From: JBASEY01 sp049652745
Lineage (GTDB): Bacteria > CSSED10-310
Length of the DNA: 64,000 nt
Assembly: GCA_049652745.1 (NCBI GenBank)
Contig: JBASEY010000033.1
Location: 1-64,000 of the forward strand
Direction of reading: 5' to 3'
In this document: positions 8,898 to 16,898 of the stretch, one piece after another
Layout of the letters: each line of letters begins with the position of its first letter
Position numbering within the stretch: the stretch's first letter is position 1
Notes under the pieces: model-generated
Seen by the model: the letters and a program-made list of their open reading frames with translations, nothing else
Told to the model about the DNA's origin: nothing
Databases searched by the model: none
Made by a program: the position numbers and the translations under genes

Positions 8898-10589
8898 ATG
8901 AAAAAAGTATTTATAATGGCCTTTATTACATTGTTTTTCTGTAGTTTTGTTTCTGTAGAAGCCAGCCTTGGTAATATAAAAACAAGAATGACCTCGTTTG
9001 ATATGATCGGCGGAGAAATCAAAATGGACAGGAACCAAACTGGATCGTTTGCAGAACGCCCTGACTCGGCGCCTATCAGCCTAACCAAATCCGGCGTGAG
9101 TAGAATGAATCTTGAAAGAGGTAACCTGAGCAAAGTTCAGTCGTTTATCGATGTCGGCACTGCGCTGAATGCCAGGATGAATCCAACGTTCAACATACTT
9201 GGGTGCCCGGGTGTGGCCGCCTACATAAATACCACGCCTTCGTATTCCTACAACCCTGGCGCCGCCATCGCCGTCGCCGATGACATTGAATTAGCCGTCG
9301 AGGGAGGGGGTAATCTTTGTTGTTATGAAATCGCCTTTCTTTTCGATGAATATGTGAGTCCGACTATTGTCACGTCAGTTCTGTATGATGCAGCTCCAAA
9401 TGCCGGCGGCCGGCAAATCCCCGGCACGGAGATGTCATGGGAGTTTACCTCCGGTGATGAAATCGGCGGTTATATACTCACCGCAAATTTGGTAAATTCG
9501 GTCACTATTCCGGAGAAGGTGTATCTAAGTATTTCAAAAACCTGTGCAAACAATCGTTTTGTTCTTACCGGGGAAGCGATTTTGGGATATACGGACGATA
9601 TTTTTTGCTTAAAAGACCCGGACTGGAATTGTAATTATTCGTTTTCAGGTGTACCCTGGGCCGGTTTTTATGCGGCATTATATTTAGAGGGTGAAGAACC
9701 GGATCTTTGTTCGGGTGTTTTGTCGTACAGCAATCCCAATAATATCGCTTGGTTTGAACCTGGTGCCGGCGTTTATATAGCTGATGATATCGTGCAGGGT
9801 TTTCCAGGTGAAGGCGAACTTTGCTGCTATGAAATCAAGTTTTATTTCAGACAATATTTCGACCCCGGTGTGACTGTCAGTGCATCTTTATATAACGGTC
9901 CTCCGAACGCCGGCGGGCAGGAGATTTTAGGCGCAGCTTTTTCTTGGGAATTTGATTCTGCAGATCTGACCGGCTTGGTTTATAGACTTTACGGTGAACT
10001 GCCGACTCCTGTTCCGATTCCGCAGGGAGTCTATCTTGTCATGCAAACAAGCCATGATGAAAACGGGTTTATAATTTCCGGTCAATCAGCGTTTGGTTTT
10101 ACTGCCAACAAGTTTTGTAAGAAATCACCCGACTGGAATTGCAATTATTGGTTTGGAGGCGAGCCTTGGGCCGGTTTTTACGCCAAACTCTATTTGGAAT
10201 CTATACCTCCAACCCCAACGCCGACGAATACGCCGACACAAACACCGACTAATACATCGTCACATACGCCGACCAGCACTCCGACACCTACCAACACACC
10301 GACGCGAACCCCGACCAATACTCCCATACCCACTGTGACGCCGATACCGACCTATACGCCGCCACCCTCAGCCACGCAATGCATCAATAACGGTGACGTG
10401 AACCAGGACAAACTGCTTACGGCAGCGGATGCTCAATTGGCTTTTCTGATCACTTTGGGTCAGTATTCTCCTTCCCACGTGGAAGAATGTTCGGCTGATT
10501 GTAATGGAGATTCACTTGTGACGGCCGCCGATGCCCAACTCATTTTCCTGACTGTGCTTGGAACTGCAAATTGTGTGGATCCTCTGTAA
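8898..10589 (+). CDS. Two-module secreted protein with PT linker and dockerin
   Basis: This is a 563-residue exported protein. The ATG at 8898 follows AAGGGA. After a signal peptide, two copies of one beta-sandwich-like module occupy about 70-240 and 245-435. Each contains ADDIE/ADDIV, LCCYEI, an LYxxxPNAGG stretch, NCNY, and PWAGFYAxLYLE. A single copy of this module opens the large proteins at 16899, 19968 and 22526. A Pro-Thr linker (435-490, PTPTNTPT style) leads to a type I dockerin at about 494-563 ending CVDPL. It is probably a surface-displayed or scaffold-bound binding protein. No enzyme motif is visible. Confidence 0.85.
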   Translation: MKKVFIMAFITLFFCSFVSVEASLGNIKTRMTSFDMIGGEIKMDRNQTGSFAERPDSAPISLTKSGVSRMNLERGNLSKVQSFIDVGTALNARMNPTFNILGCPGVAAYINTTPSYSYNPGAAIAVADDIELAVEGGGNLCCYEIAFLFDEYVSPTIVTSVLYDAAPNAGGRQIPGTEMSWEFTSGDEIGGYILTANLVNSVTIPEKVYLSISKTCANNRFVLTGEAILGYTDDIFCLKDPDWNCNYSFSGVPWAGFYAALYLEGEEPDLCSGVLSYSNPNNIAWFEPGAGVYIADDIVQGFPGEGELCCYEIKFYFRQYFDPGVTVSASLYNGPPNAGGQEILGAAFSWEFDSADLTGLVYRLYGELPTPVPIPQGVYLVMQTSHDENGFIISGQSAFGFTANKFCKKSPDWNCNYWFGGEPWAGFYAKLYLESIPPTPTPTNTPTQTPTNTSSHTPTSTPTPTNTPTRTPTNTPIPTVTPIPTYTPPPSATQCINNGDVNQDKLLTAADAQLAFLITLGQYSPSHVEECSADCNGDSLVTAADAQLIFLTVLGTANCVDPL

Positions 10590-10599
10590 GACATCTACT

Positions 10600-10640
10600 C
10601 AGCACTCAGGACTCAGCACTTAACTTGGGGACAGACATCT
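10600..10640. repeat. Short repeats including third GGGGACAGAC
   Basis: The gap between the convergent dockerin gene and the RND permease gene holds a tandem-like ACTCAGCACTCAGGACTCAGC stretch. This is followed by CTTGGGGACAGACATCTGG, whose core matches the repeats at 41 and 135. I see no clear terminator for either flanking gene here. Confidence 0.5.
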
Positions 10641-10654
10641 GGAGCTCGTCTTCT

Positions 10655-13600
10655 TCAGGCATTCACCTGATTCGAATTGGTGGTCGAATTGGTTTTACCC
10701 TTATTTTTACGATTATTGCGTCGTGCAAACAAATCATACAATACCGGAACGACTATCAGGGTCAGGACGCCGGATATCAGGATACCCCCCATCGATGCGA
10801 TCCCGGCGACATTGCGGAGTTCTGCGCCCAGCGATCGGCTGACCGCCATCGGGAGCATTCCAAGCACGGCCGCCAATGTGATCATGACGATCGGTCGAAA
10901 TCTATCCGCCGCCGCTTGGATCATCGCCCGAGTCCGTCGTTGTCCTTCTGCGACATAAATATTGAACTGGTCCATGATCAAAATAGCGTTGTTCACGACA
11001 ATGCCGATCATCATGATACCGCTCATCATGACGAAAACTTCCATGCTGTTGCCCGTCAGCGCCAGCGACCAGGCGACGCCGATAACCGTCAAGGGTACGG
11101 TGACCATGATCAAAAACGGTTGTTTGAAAGATTCCAGGATAGCCGCCAGAGTCAATATAACCAAAATGATCGCTATCAAGCCTGCTTCGACCATTTCTTT
11201 TTGTATTTCACCTAAAAACTCAAACATTCCGCCAAAACTATAGCGGTACCCCTCAGGGAAAAAGCCCTGCCGATCGATTTCGGATGAAATCTGAGCGACG
11301 GCGGAGCCAAGCGGCAGTTTTCCAGACAGATTTGCGTTAACCTTTGCGACGCGCTCTTTATTTTTGCGGATAATCTGCAGCGGAACCCGTTTCTCTTCAA
11401 CCCTGGAAAAGCTCTCCAACATCAAAGGCCGTCCCGGCGCTCCAGGGAAGGCGAATTCACGCAATTGCGCCACTCCGTCTTTTCGATCCATTTTGACTTT
11501 GATTTCATAGTTGCGCGAACCCATTTTGAAAGTGCCCGCCTCTATACCTTCCAAGTTTCCTCGCAATATCATACCCAAATCGAAAGGTGACAAGCCCAAA
11601 TCGGACAGTATCGGACGGATAGGTTCAACCCTCAATTGTGGTTTTCCTGGCCTGACAGATGTATCGGTGTCGCTTATTCCTTCAATGCCGGCAGCGATTT
11701 CCTCCGCTTTCAACGCCAGCCTATCCAATTGACTGAAATCCGTCCCGGCAATTTCAAGATCGATATCCCAACGTTGACCTCCCATCCCTCCTGGAACATA
11801 TAGGGTCATTCTGGCATCGGGATAATTCGATACGCGTTCCCGGGCGGCATCCATCAGATCTTGGATCGATGCTTTCCGTTCGGTTTTCTCGGTGAATTTC
11901 ATCCGAATTTCAGCCAGATAGACACCTTCGGTATAAGAGCCGCCGACCTTGCCGATACTGCTCAGCATGTGGCGCAAATACGGCATATCAGCTAATTTTT
12001 GTTGAAGCACCGCCACCTGTTCTTGCGTTTTTTCCAAAGAATAATGTGATGGAAACTCCAGCCTGACACCGACTTCTCCTATATCCATTTCCGATACGGT
12101 CGAAGAGCCCATTCTCCCGGTCAGCCACAATGAGTGCAGGAAAATCAACAACACTCCAAGGATCACCAACAGACCCATTGAACGGCGGCGTTCAAGATAG
12201 ACCAGCAGTGAGCGATATCGCCTTAAAAACTTATCGAAGCTTTTATTCCAGCGCATCTCCATTCGGTCTAGAACACTCTTCCGCTCCTTTGAACGCGGTT
12301 TAAGAAAAACCGAACACAGCAAGGGTGTCAGAGTGAACGATACAAACAGGGACACGGCCGTCAAAATCAGCGTCGTCAGCGCAAAAAAACGAATCATGAT
12401 TCCGAACATACTGCCCAGGATCGAAAGCGGGAACAGCACGACCATATTGGTGCCGGCGCTGGCCAAAACCGGCAAAAACGCTTCGGCGGAGCCTTTACGA
12501 GACGCTTCTTTGGGGTCGCCGGTGCGGTCCAAGTGCGTGATAATCGATTCCAAGACGACGATAGAGTTGGTCACCAAGACGCCTACCGACATACCTATAG
12601 CCATCAATGTCGGAGCATTCAAGCTGAAATCGAAGGAGTGCAGGAAAAACAAGCCGATGATGATCGTCAGCGGCATGGTCACGGCGACGATGAACAGGGT
12701 TCGCACATTGTACAAGAAAAAGAACAGGATAGCGGCAGTGATCAGAACGCCTTGCAACACGTTCACCCATGCCCCGCTGTTCATACTCTCGGTGAAAACC
12801 TTTTGATCGCTGACCAGCACCAAATCCATTCCTTCCGGCAGCCCTCGGCGGATGGAATCCAAATAGCGTTCAACCCGCTTGATGACATCCACGGCATTCG
12901 CATCGGCTCGTTTGACGATGTTGATCGCGATCGCCGGCTGGCCGTCCAGTTCGGATATCTGTCGCAGCTCAGCCATACCCAGCACGGCTCGGCCGACATC
13001 GCGCAGATATACACGTTGACCATTCCGATTGGCTATTTCCAGGTTTTCGATGTCAGCGATAGAATCATATTCCGCACGGAACGTAACGCCATATTCCGAC
13101 TCACCTTGCAGCACGCGCCCGGATGGAATCGTGACGACACCGGTCTGAAGTGCTCTGACCACCCCTACAGACGTCAAACCGCGAGCCGCCAATTCATCTC
13201 TATCTAAAAGTACCTGCACCTCGCGTTCTGCACCGCCGACCAACGTGACATCCGCCACGCCTCGAATCGCCGCCAAGCGGTCCCGCAACTGGCTGTCGGC
13301 ATAATCATACATTTCATCTATCCCCAGTTTACCGGTCAGCGCCAGCGTGGCAATCGGCATCGAACCGATATTCAATTTCATGATGATAGGGTCTTGGGCG
13401 TCGCCGGGTAATTTTGAACGCACCAAATCAATTTTTTCGCGCACATCCATCGCAGCGACATCGACGTTGACCGCCAGGTCGAATTCCAAGATAACCAGGC
13501 AAATGTTTTCCATGCTAAAGGAGTTTATATTTTTCAATCCATCGATGGACGCGACGGCGTCTTCGATACGTCGAGCGATATCGATTTCAATTTCTTCCGG

Positions 13601-13765
13601 TGAGGCTCCCGGATAAACGGTCGTGATCGTGACGAACGGAATATCGATCTGGGGCATGAGTTCCAGGCTCATTTTTCTGAACGCATTCAGCCCGAGCAGG
13701 CTCAACGCGATGATCAAGCATCCCATCGCCACCGGTCGTTTGATCGATGCATCAGAAAGAAACAT
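10655..13765 (-). CDS. RND efflux permease, HAE1/AcrB family
   Basis: This is a 1036-residue inner-membrane transporter of the AcrB/MdtC type, with the usual two repeats of six helices and a large periplasmic domain. The start at 13765 (MFLSDASIKRPVAMG) follows GAGGAGG and overlaps the adaptor gene by 14 bases; a start at 13786 is also in frame. It would export hydrophobic or amphiphilic compounds through its operon partners. The proton-relay positions are unusual. The TM4 pair normally Asp-Asp is Thr399-Asn400 (GVLVTNSIVVLE), and the TM10 Lys is Asn925 (GIVVNNAILIMD). This leaves the coupling ion open. It is the last gene of the tolC-hlyD-RND operon. Confidence 0.93.
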   Translation of the reverse strand: MFLSDASIKRPVAMGCLIIALSLLGLNAFRKMSLELMPQIDIPFVTITTVYPGASPEEIEIDIARRIEDAVASIDGLKNINSFSMENICLVILEFDLAVNVDVAAMDVREKIDLVRSKLPGDAQDPIIMKLNIGSMPIATLALTGKLGIDEMYDYADSQLRDRLAAIRGVADVTLVGGAEREVQVLLDRDELAARGLTSVGVVRALQTGVVTIPSGRVLQGESEYGVTFRAEYDSIADIENLEIANRNGQRVYLRDVGRAVLGMAELRQISELDGQPAIAINIVKRADANAVDVIKRVERYLDSIRRGLPEGMDLVLVSDQKVFTESMNSGAWVNVLQGVLITAAILFFFLYNVRTLFIVAVTMPLTIIIGLFFLHSFDFSLNAPTLMAIGMSVGVLVTNSIVVLESIITHLDRTGDPKEASRKGSAEAFLPVLASAGTNMVVLFPLSILGSMFGIMIRFFALTTLILTAVSLFVSFTLTPLLCSVFLKPRSKERKSVLDRMEMRWNKSFDKFLRRYRSLLVYLERRRSMGLLVILGVLLIFLHSLWLTGRMGSSTVSEMDIGEVGVRLEFPSHYSLEKTQEQVAVLQQKLADMPYLRHMLSSIGKVGGSYTEGVYLAEIRMKFTEKTERKASIQDLMDAARERVSNYPDARMTLYVPGGMGGQRWDIDLEIAGTDFSQLDRLALKAEEIAAGIEGISDTDTSVRPGKPQLRVEPIRPILSDLGLSPFDLGMILRGNLEGIEAGTFKMGSRNYEIKVKMDRKDGVAQLREFAFPGAPGRPLMLESFSRVEEKRVPLQIIRKNKERVAKVNANLSGKLPLGSAVAQISSEIDRQGFFPEGYRYSFGGMFEFLGEIQKEMVEAGLIAIILVILTLAAILESFKQPFLIMVTVPLTVIGVAWSLALTGNSMEVFVMMSGIMMIGIVVNNAILIMDQFNIYVAEGQRRTRAMIQAAADRFRPIVMITLAAVLGMLPMAVSRSLGAELRNVAGIASMGGILISGVLTLIVVPVLYDLFARRNNRKNKGKTNSTTNSNQVNA

Positions 13766-14954
13766 GCGAGGCCTCCTCGCCGACAACAGTCACGCGGGCG
13801 CCGTCTTTGACCAGATTTTGACCGGCGCTGATGACTTGGGTATAAAGACTGTCCAAACCCTCCAGTATCTCGGTTTTACCGTTGGTCACATATCCGGTTT
13901 TGACCTCCAATGCATGTGCACGACCGTCTTTATATGCATACAGAAGCGTTTTGCCGGCGCGCTGCACCAGCGCTCCGGATGGAACGGAAAGGCCGCGACG
14001 ATGGTCGATCACCACTTCCGCATGCGCCATCATTCCGGGCACGACACTGTCGGGTGGATTCGACCAGAGACATTTGATTTCAAACGTGCGCAGAGTCTCA
14101 TGCACAGTTGGAGCGCGATAGGTAACCGTCAGTTCTTTGACGGATTCATCGCTCAGTTTCAGCCGCACCTGAGTATTACCGGTAACGATCATCGGGAAAT
14201 AGCTTTCGGCAAGAAATGCGGAAAACTCCACGGCTTCAGGATTGTCGATACGAAACAGCGGATTCCCACCGCCGACCATTTCGCCGGGTTCGTAAAACCG
14301 GCGGCTGATAACGCCGTCGATCGGCGCTCTGACGACCGTGTCACGCAGATCGCGTTCAGCGATCGCCAATGCGGATTCAGCCTGCGAAACCTGCGCTTCG
14401 GCCAGGGCAACCTGCGCACGTGCGACCTTGTCGGCGGCTTCTGCCGCCCTCCAGGCTGTATCCACCTGTTCAGCGGCCTGCTCAGAGACCACTTCTTCTT
14501 CCCGTAACGCTTGAAAACGACGATGATCCTTGCCGGCGCGTTCTTTTTCCGCCTGAATTCTGTCACTTTGAGCTTGTGCGACAGCCAGCGCGTTCCGTGC
14601 CACCAGAACATCCTGGCGGCGCAATTCCACAGCATGTCCCAGTTGTTCGGAATCGATACGCGCCAGTTCCGTCCCTTTGGTTACCTCGGCACCATCTTCC
14701 ACCAGAAGCTCTTTCAATGTCCCGCCTATACGCGCTGGAACCATGGCGAACTCCTTTGCTGCCAGCGTACCTTGCACACCTATCGAGCGTTCGAAATCAG
14801 TCGTTTCGACGGGTGAAATCATGACCTGGACGGCATCGGTTCGCTCGCCTGTCGCCTTTTCTTTTCCACCGCCACAACCGGCTGCTATGAAGCTGAGCAT
14901 CAAGACGATCCATCCGTAGGTTTTGAATCCGGCAAAAGATTTAAGATGGTTCAT
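13752..14954 (-). CDS. Periplasmic adaptor of RND pump (HlyD/AcrA family)
   Basis: This 400-residue membrane fusion protein links an RND permease to an outer-membrane channel. Its N-terminus ends in a lipobox-like SFIAAGC (Cys27), so it is likely a lipoprotein. A lipoyl half-motif (MVPARIGGTLKELLVEDGAEVTKG, shortened here) starts the barrel-sandwich domain, followed by a long Ala/Glu/Arg-rich coiled-coil hairpin at about 95-190. The second lipoyl half (APIDGVISRRFYEPGEMV) and beta-barrel domains then follow. The ATG at 14954 follows GGGAG. It lies 4 bases after the TolC gene and overlaps the permease gene, a normal tripartite operon. Confidence 0.93.
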   Translation of the reverse strand: MNHLKSFAGFKTYGWIVLMLSFIAAGCGGGKEKATGERTDAVQVMISPVETTDFERSIGVQGTLAAKEFAMVPARIGGTLKELLVEDGAEVTKGTELARIDSEQLGHAVELRRQDVLVARNALAVAQAQSDRIQAEKERAGKDHRRFQALREEEVVSEQAAEQVDTAWRAAEAADKVARAQVALAEAQVSQAESALAIAERDLRDTVVRAPIDGVISRRFYEPGEMVGGGNPLFRIDNPEAVEFSAFLAESYFPMIVTGNTQVRLKLSDESVKELTVTYRAPTVHETLRTFEIKCLWSNPPDSVVPGMMAHAEVVIDHRRGLSVPSGALVQRAGKTLLYAYKDGRAHALEVKTGYVTNGKTEILEGLDSLYTQVISAGQNLVKDGARVTVVGEEASHVSF

Positions 14955-14958
14955 ATAT

Positions 14959-16344
14959 TTATTCTCCCTGAGATTCGATACCTTCCCGTTTCGGTTCTAC
15001 GGGCAGTTCAACAGGTTGTTGAAATGACAAAATTCCCATGGCGAGTTCCCAGCCGCGGCGCGCCATGGTGTGTTGGTAAACGGCTGTTGCATATCGTCGG
15101 CGCGCATCGGTTAAAGCGACCTGGGCTGTAATCACATCGATCTGAGCTTGCACGCCCTGTTCGTATGCTCGCTGTACCAAACGCAGCGCCTCCTCCGCTT
15201 CGACAATGTTTTTCGCAAAAGCGTCGACGAGATTGCCGCTGGAAATCATGTCGGCTTCCGCTTTGGCAACTTCAAGTCTGACTTGAGCGAAAAGGTTTTC
15301 CAACTGGAGCGCCGACTGCCGCGCTCGCGCTTTTTCCTGCCTCACTTTGCCGCGGGTTTCGTTGCCGTCGAACAATGAGAGCCCGATTCGCAAGCCGACC
15401 AACCATGACGATTCCCATTCGGCTTGATAAAACCGATCCGGGTTGACATATTTGTATTGACCGAAGGCTGCCAAGTTTGGCATATACCCACTTCTCATGA
15501 TTTTGACGGCTTGTTCTTGAGCGGCATGAAATCGTTTGGCCGCATCGAGATCCGGCCGGTTTTCCAACGCGATTGCAACTGCTTCCAGCGCATCGGGCTG
15601 CACGGGCTGATAGTGCAAAGTTCCAACAATTTCCCGCGGATCGTCCAGCGGCAAATTCAGCATATTCAATAACGCCAGTTTAGTCAGATGGCAGGCATTT
15701 TCCGCAGCAATACACTCGGCTTTGCTTTGACTGACGCGGCTTTCCGCACGCAACTTATCGAAATTCGTCGCGATCCCCTGACGCAGTAATGCGTTGACAT
15801 CATGCAAGGTTTTTTCCGCAAACTCCACGGCTTCCCGCGCCACGGCGAGCTGTTCCTTTGCCAGCAGCACCTGATTGAACGTTGCATGAACGGCGAAAGC
15901 TGTTTTCTGGCGAGCGGTTTCAACTTGAGCATCGACCCCATCGGCATACTCATGAGCCAGTTTCAGAGCTGCCCGAACGCCGCCGCCGGCATAGATCACC
16001 TGAGTCACTTCAGCCAGAACTTCATAATTATCCAACTGACCGATGGTCGTCACATTTTCTCCTGAGCCCATTTTGACGAGTTCATCCAGCCTTACATAAC
16101 GACCGCTCAGATTGAGGTGAGGATAGACGATCGAGCGTGCCTGCATAACCTGCCCTTTGGCGACCTCTCTTTCATGCCTGGCGCTGTTCAAGAGCAGATT
16201 TTGTTCATCTGCCAATCGCAAGGCCTCCTGCAATGTCAGCTCATTTTCTGTTTCCGAGCCTGCTCGAAGAATGGAACTGGAAACAAATAGCACGATTATG
16301 CACAGAAGATGAAACCGGCTGTTGACGACACGTTTAAAAGCCAT
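14959..16344 (-). CDS. TolC-family outer membrane efflux protein
   Basis: This is an outer membrane factor of about 461 residues that forms the exit duct for the adjacent HlyD/RND pump. I chose the ATG at 16344 because GGGAG lies 8 bases upstream; a longer form from 16374 is possible. A signal peptide (LLCIIVLFVSSSILRAG) precedes two repeats of the OEP family, seen in LTLQEALRLADEQN near the N-terminus and in the long helical heptads such as KTLHDVNALLRQGIATNFD and ALRLVQRAYEQGVQAQID. Length is normal. It is the first gene of the operon, and no regulator gene is adjacent. Confidence 0.92.
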   Translation of the reverse strand: MAFKRVVNSRFHLLCIIVLFVSSSILRAGSETENELTLQEALRLADEQNLLLNSARHEREVAKGQVMQARSIVYPHLNLSGRYVRLDELVKMGSGENVTTIGQLDNYEVLAEVTQVIYAGGGVRAALKLAHEYADGVDAQVETARQKTAFAVHATFNQVLLAKEQLAVAREAVEFAEKTLHDVNALLRQGIATNFDKLRAESRVSQSKAECIAAENACHLTKLALLNMLNLPLDDPREIVGTLHYQPVQPDALEAVAIALENRPDLDAAKRFHAAQEQAVKIMRSGYMPNLAAFGQYKYVNPDRFYQAEWESSWLVGLRIGLSLFDGNETRGKVRQEKARARQSALQLENLFAQVRLEVAKAEADMISSGNLVDAFAKNIVEAEEALRLVQRAYEQGVQAQIDVITAQVALTDARRRYATAVYQHTMARRGWELAMGILSFQQPVELPVEPKREGIESQGE

Positions 16345-16604
16345 TGACAGTCTCCCATTTACCGTTTTTTTCACCCCGGGTTTCTTCTCATGGATTCAGA
16401 AGAACCGTGAGCTATTTACCAAGTTTGAGCGCTGTATTCAAGGGGATTGGAAAACGAGGAGCCAGGAAAGGGTGTTATTCAATCGAATCCTAGATTTGAA
16501 CGAAATCGTTCTTTTTTCATTATTCGAAAATAAGGCTTCTTCAATTAGAACTCGATTAAATTCTTTCCTGGTAATCAGTTTTTAAAAAGCCGCTGAAAAG
16601 TAAC

Positions 16605-16898
16605 TTGACAACTTGCAAAAAATCATTACACTGGGATTAAGTGCTTATAAAATATCGGTTTAATCTATCGCTTCGGTGAAGATGATAGGTTGTGGGAGCA
16701 ACGAGCAGTAATGAATGGATGCCCCGACAAATCCAGATCTCATAGATCGTTCGCTGCATTTGTCTTCATTATTCTTTTAGCTGTCAAAACGGATTCCAGC
16801 TTGTATCTCAATTGTCAAGATAGGCTGACTTTTTTCAATGGAATGTGCCCTGTTTCATTGGATTTAAACGTTGACTCCTTTTTAGGAGGATTGTAGCC
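16605..16898 (+). promoter_or_regulatory. Promoter and long structured leader L1
   Basis: TTGACA at 16605-16610 lies 294 bases upstream of the gene at 16899; the two other paralogues have the same box at 295 and 288 bases. Within the leader, GACAAAT at 16726-16732 can pair with ATTTGTC at 16758-16764 around an inner GATC/GATC stem. The block before it (ATGAATGGATGCCCCGACA) is shared with leader L2. A second hairpin at 16837-16859 ends TGTTTCATTG, as in L2 and L3. The Shine-Dalgarno AGGAGG follows. I see no gene in 16375-16898. Confidence 0.5.

Noticed and set aside
10571..11215. Plus-strand ORF of 214 codons with His/Asp-rich composition
   Set aside because: It is antisense to the 3' end of the RND permease gene.
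12333..13207. Several long plus-strand ORFs opposite the RND permease
   Set aside because: They are shadows created by the codon bias of the permease gene; composition is not protein-like.
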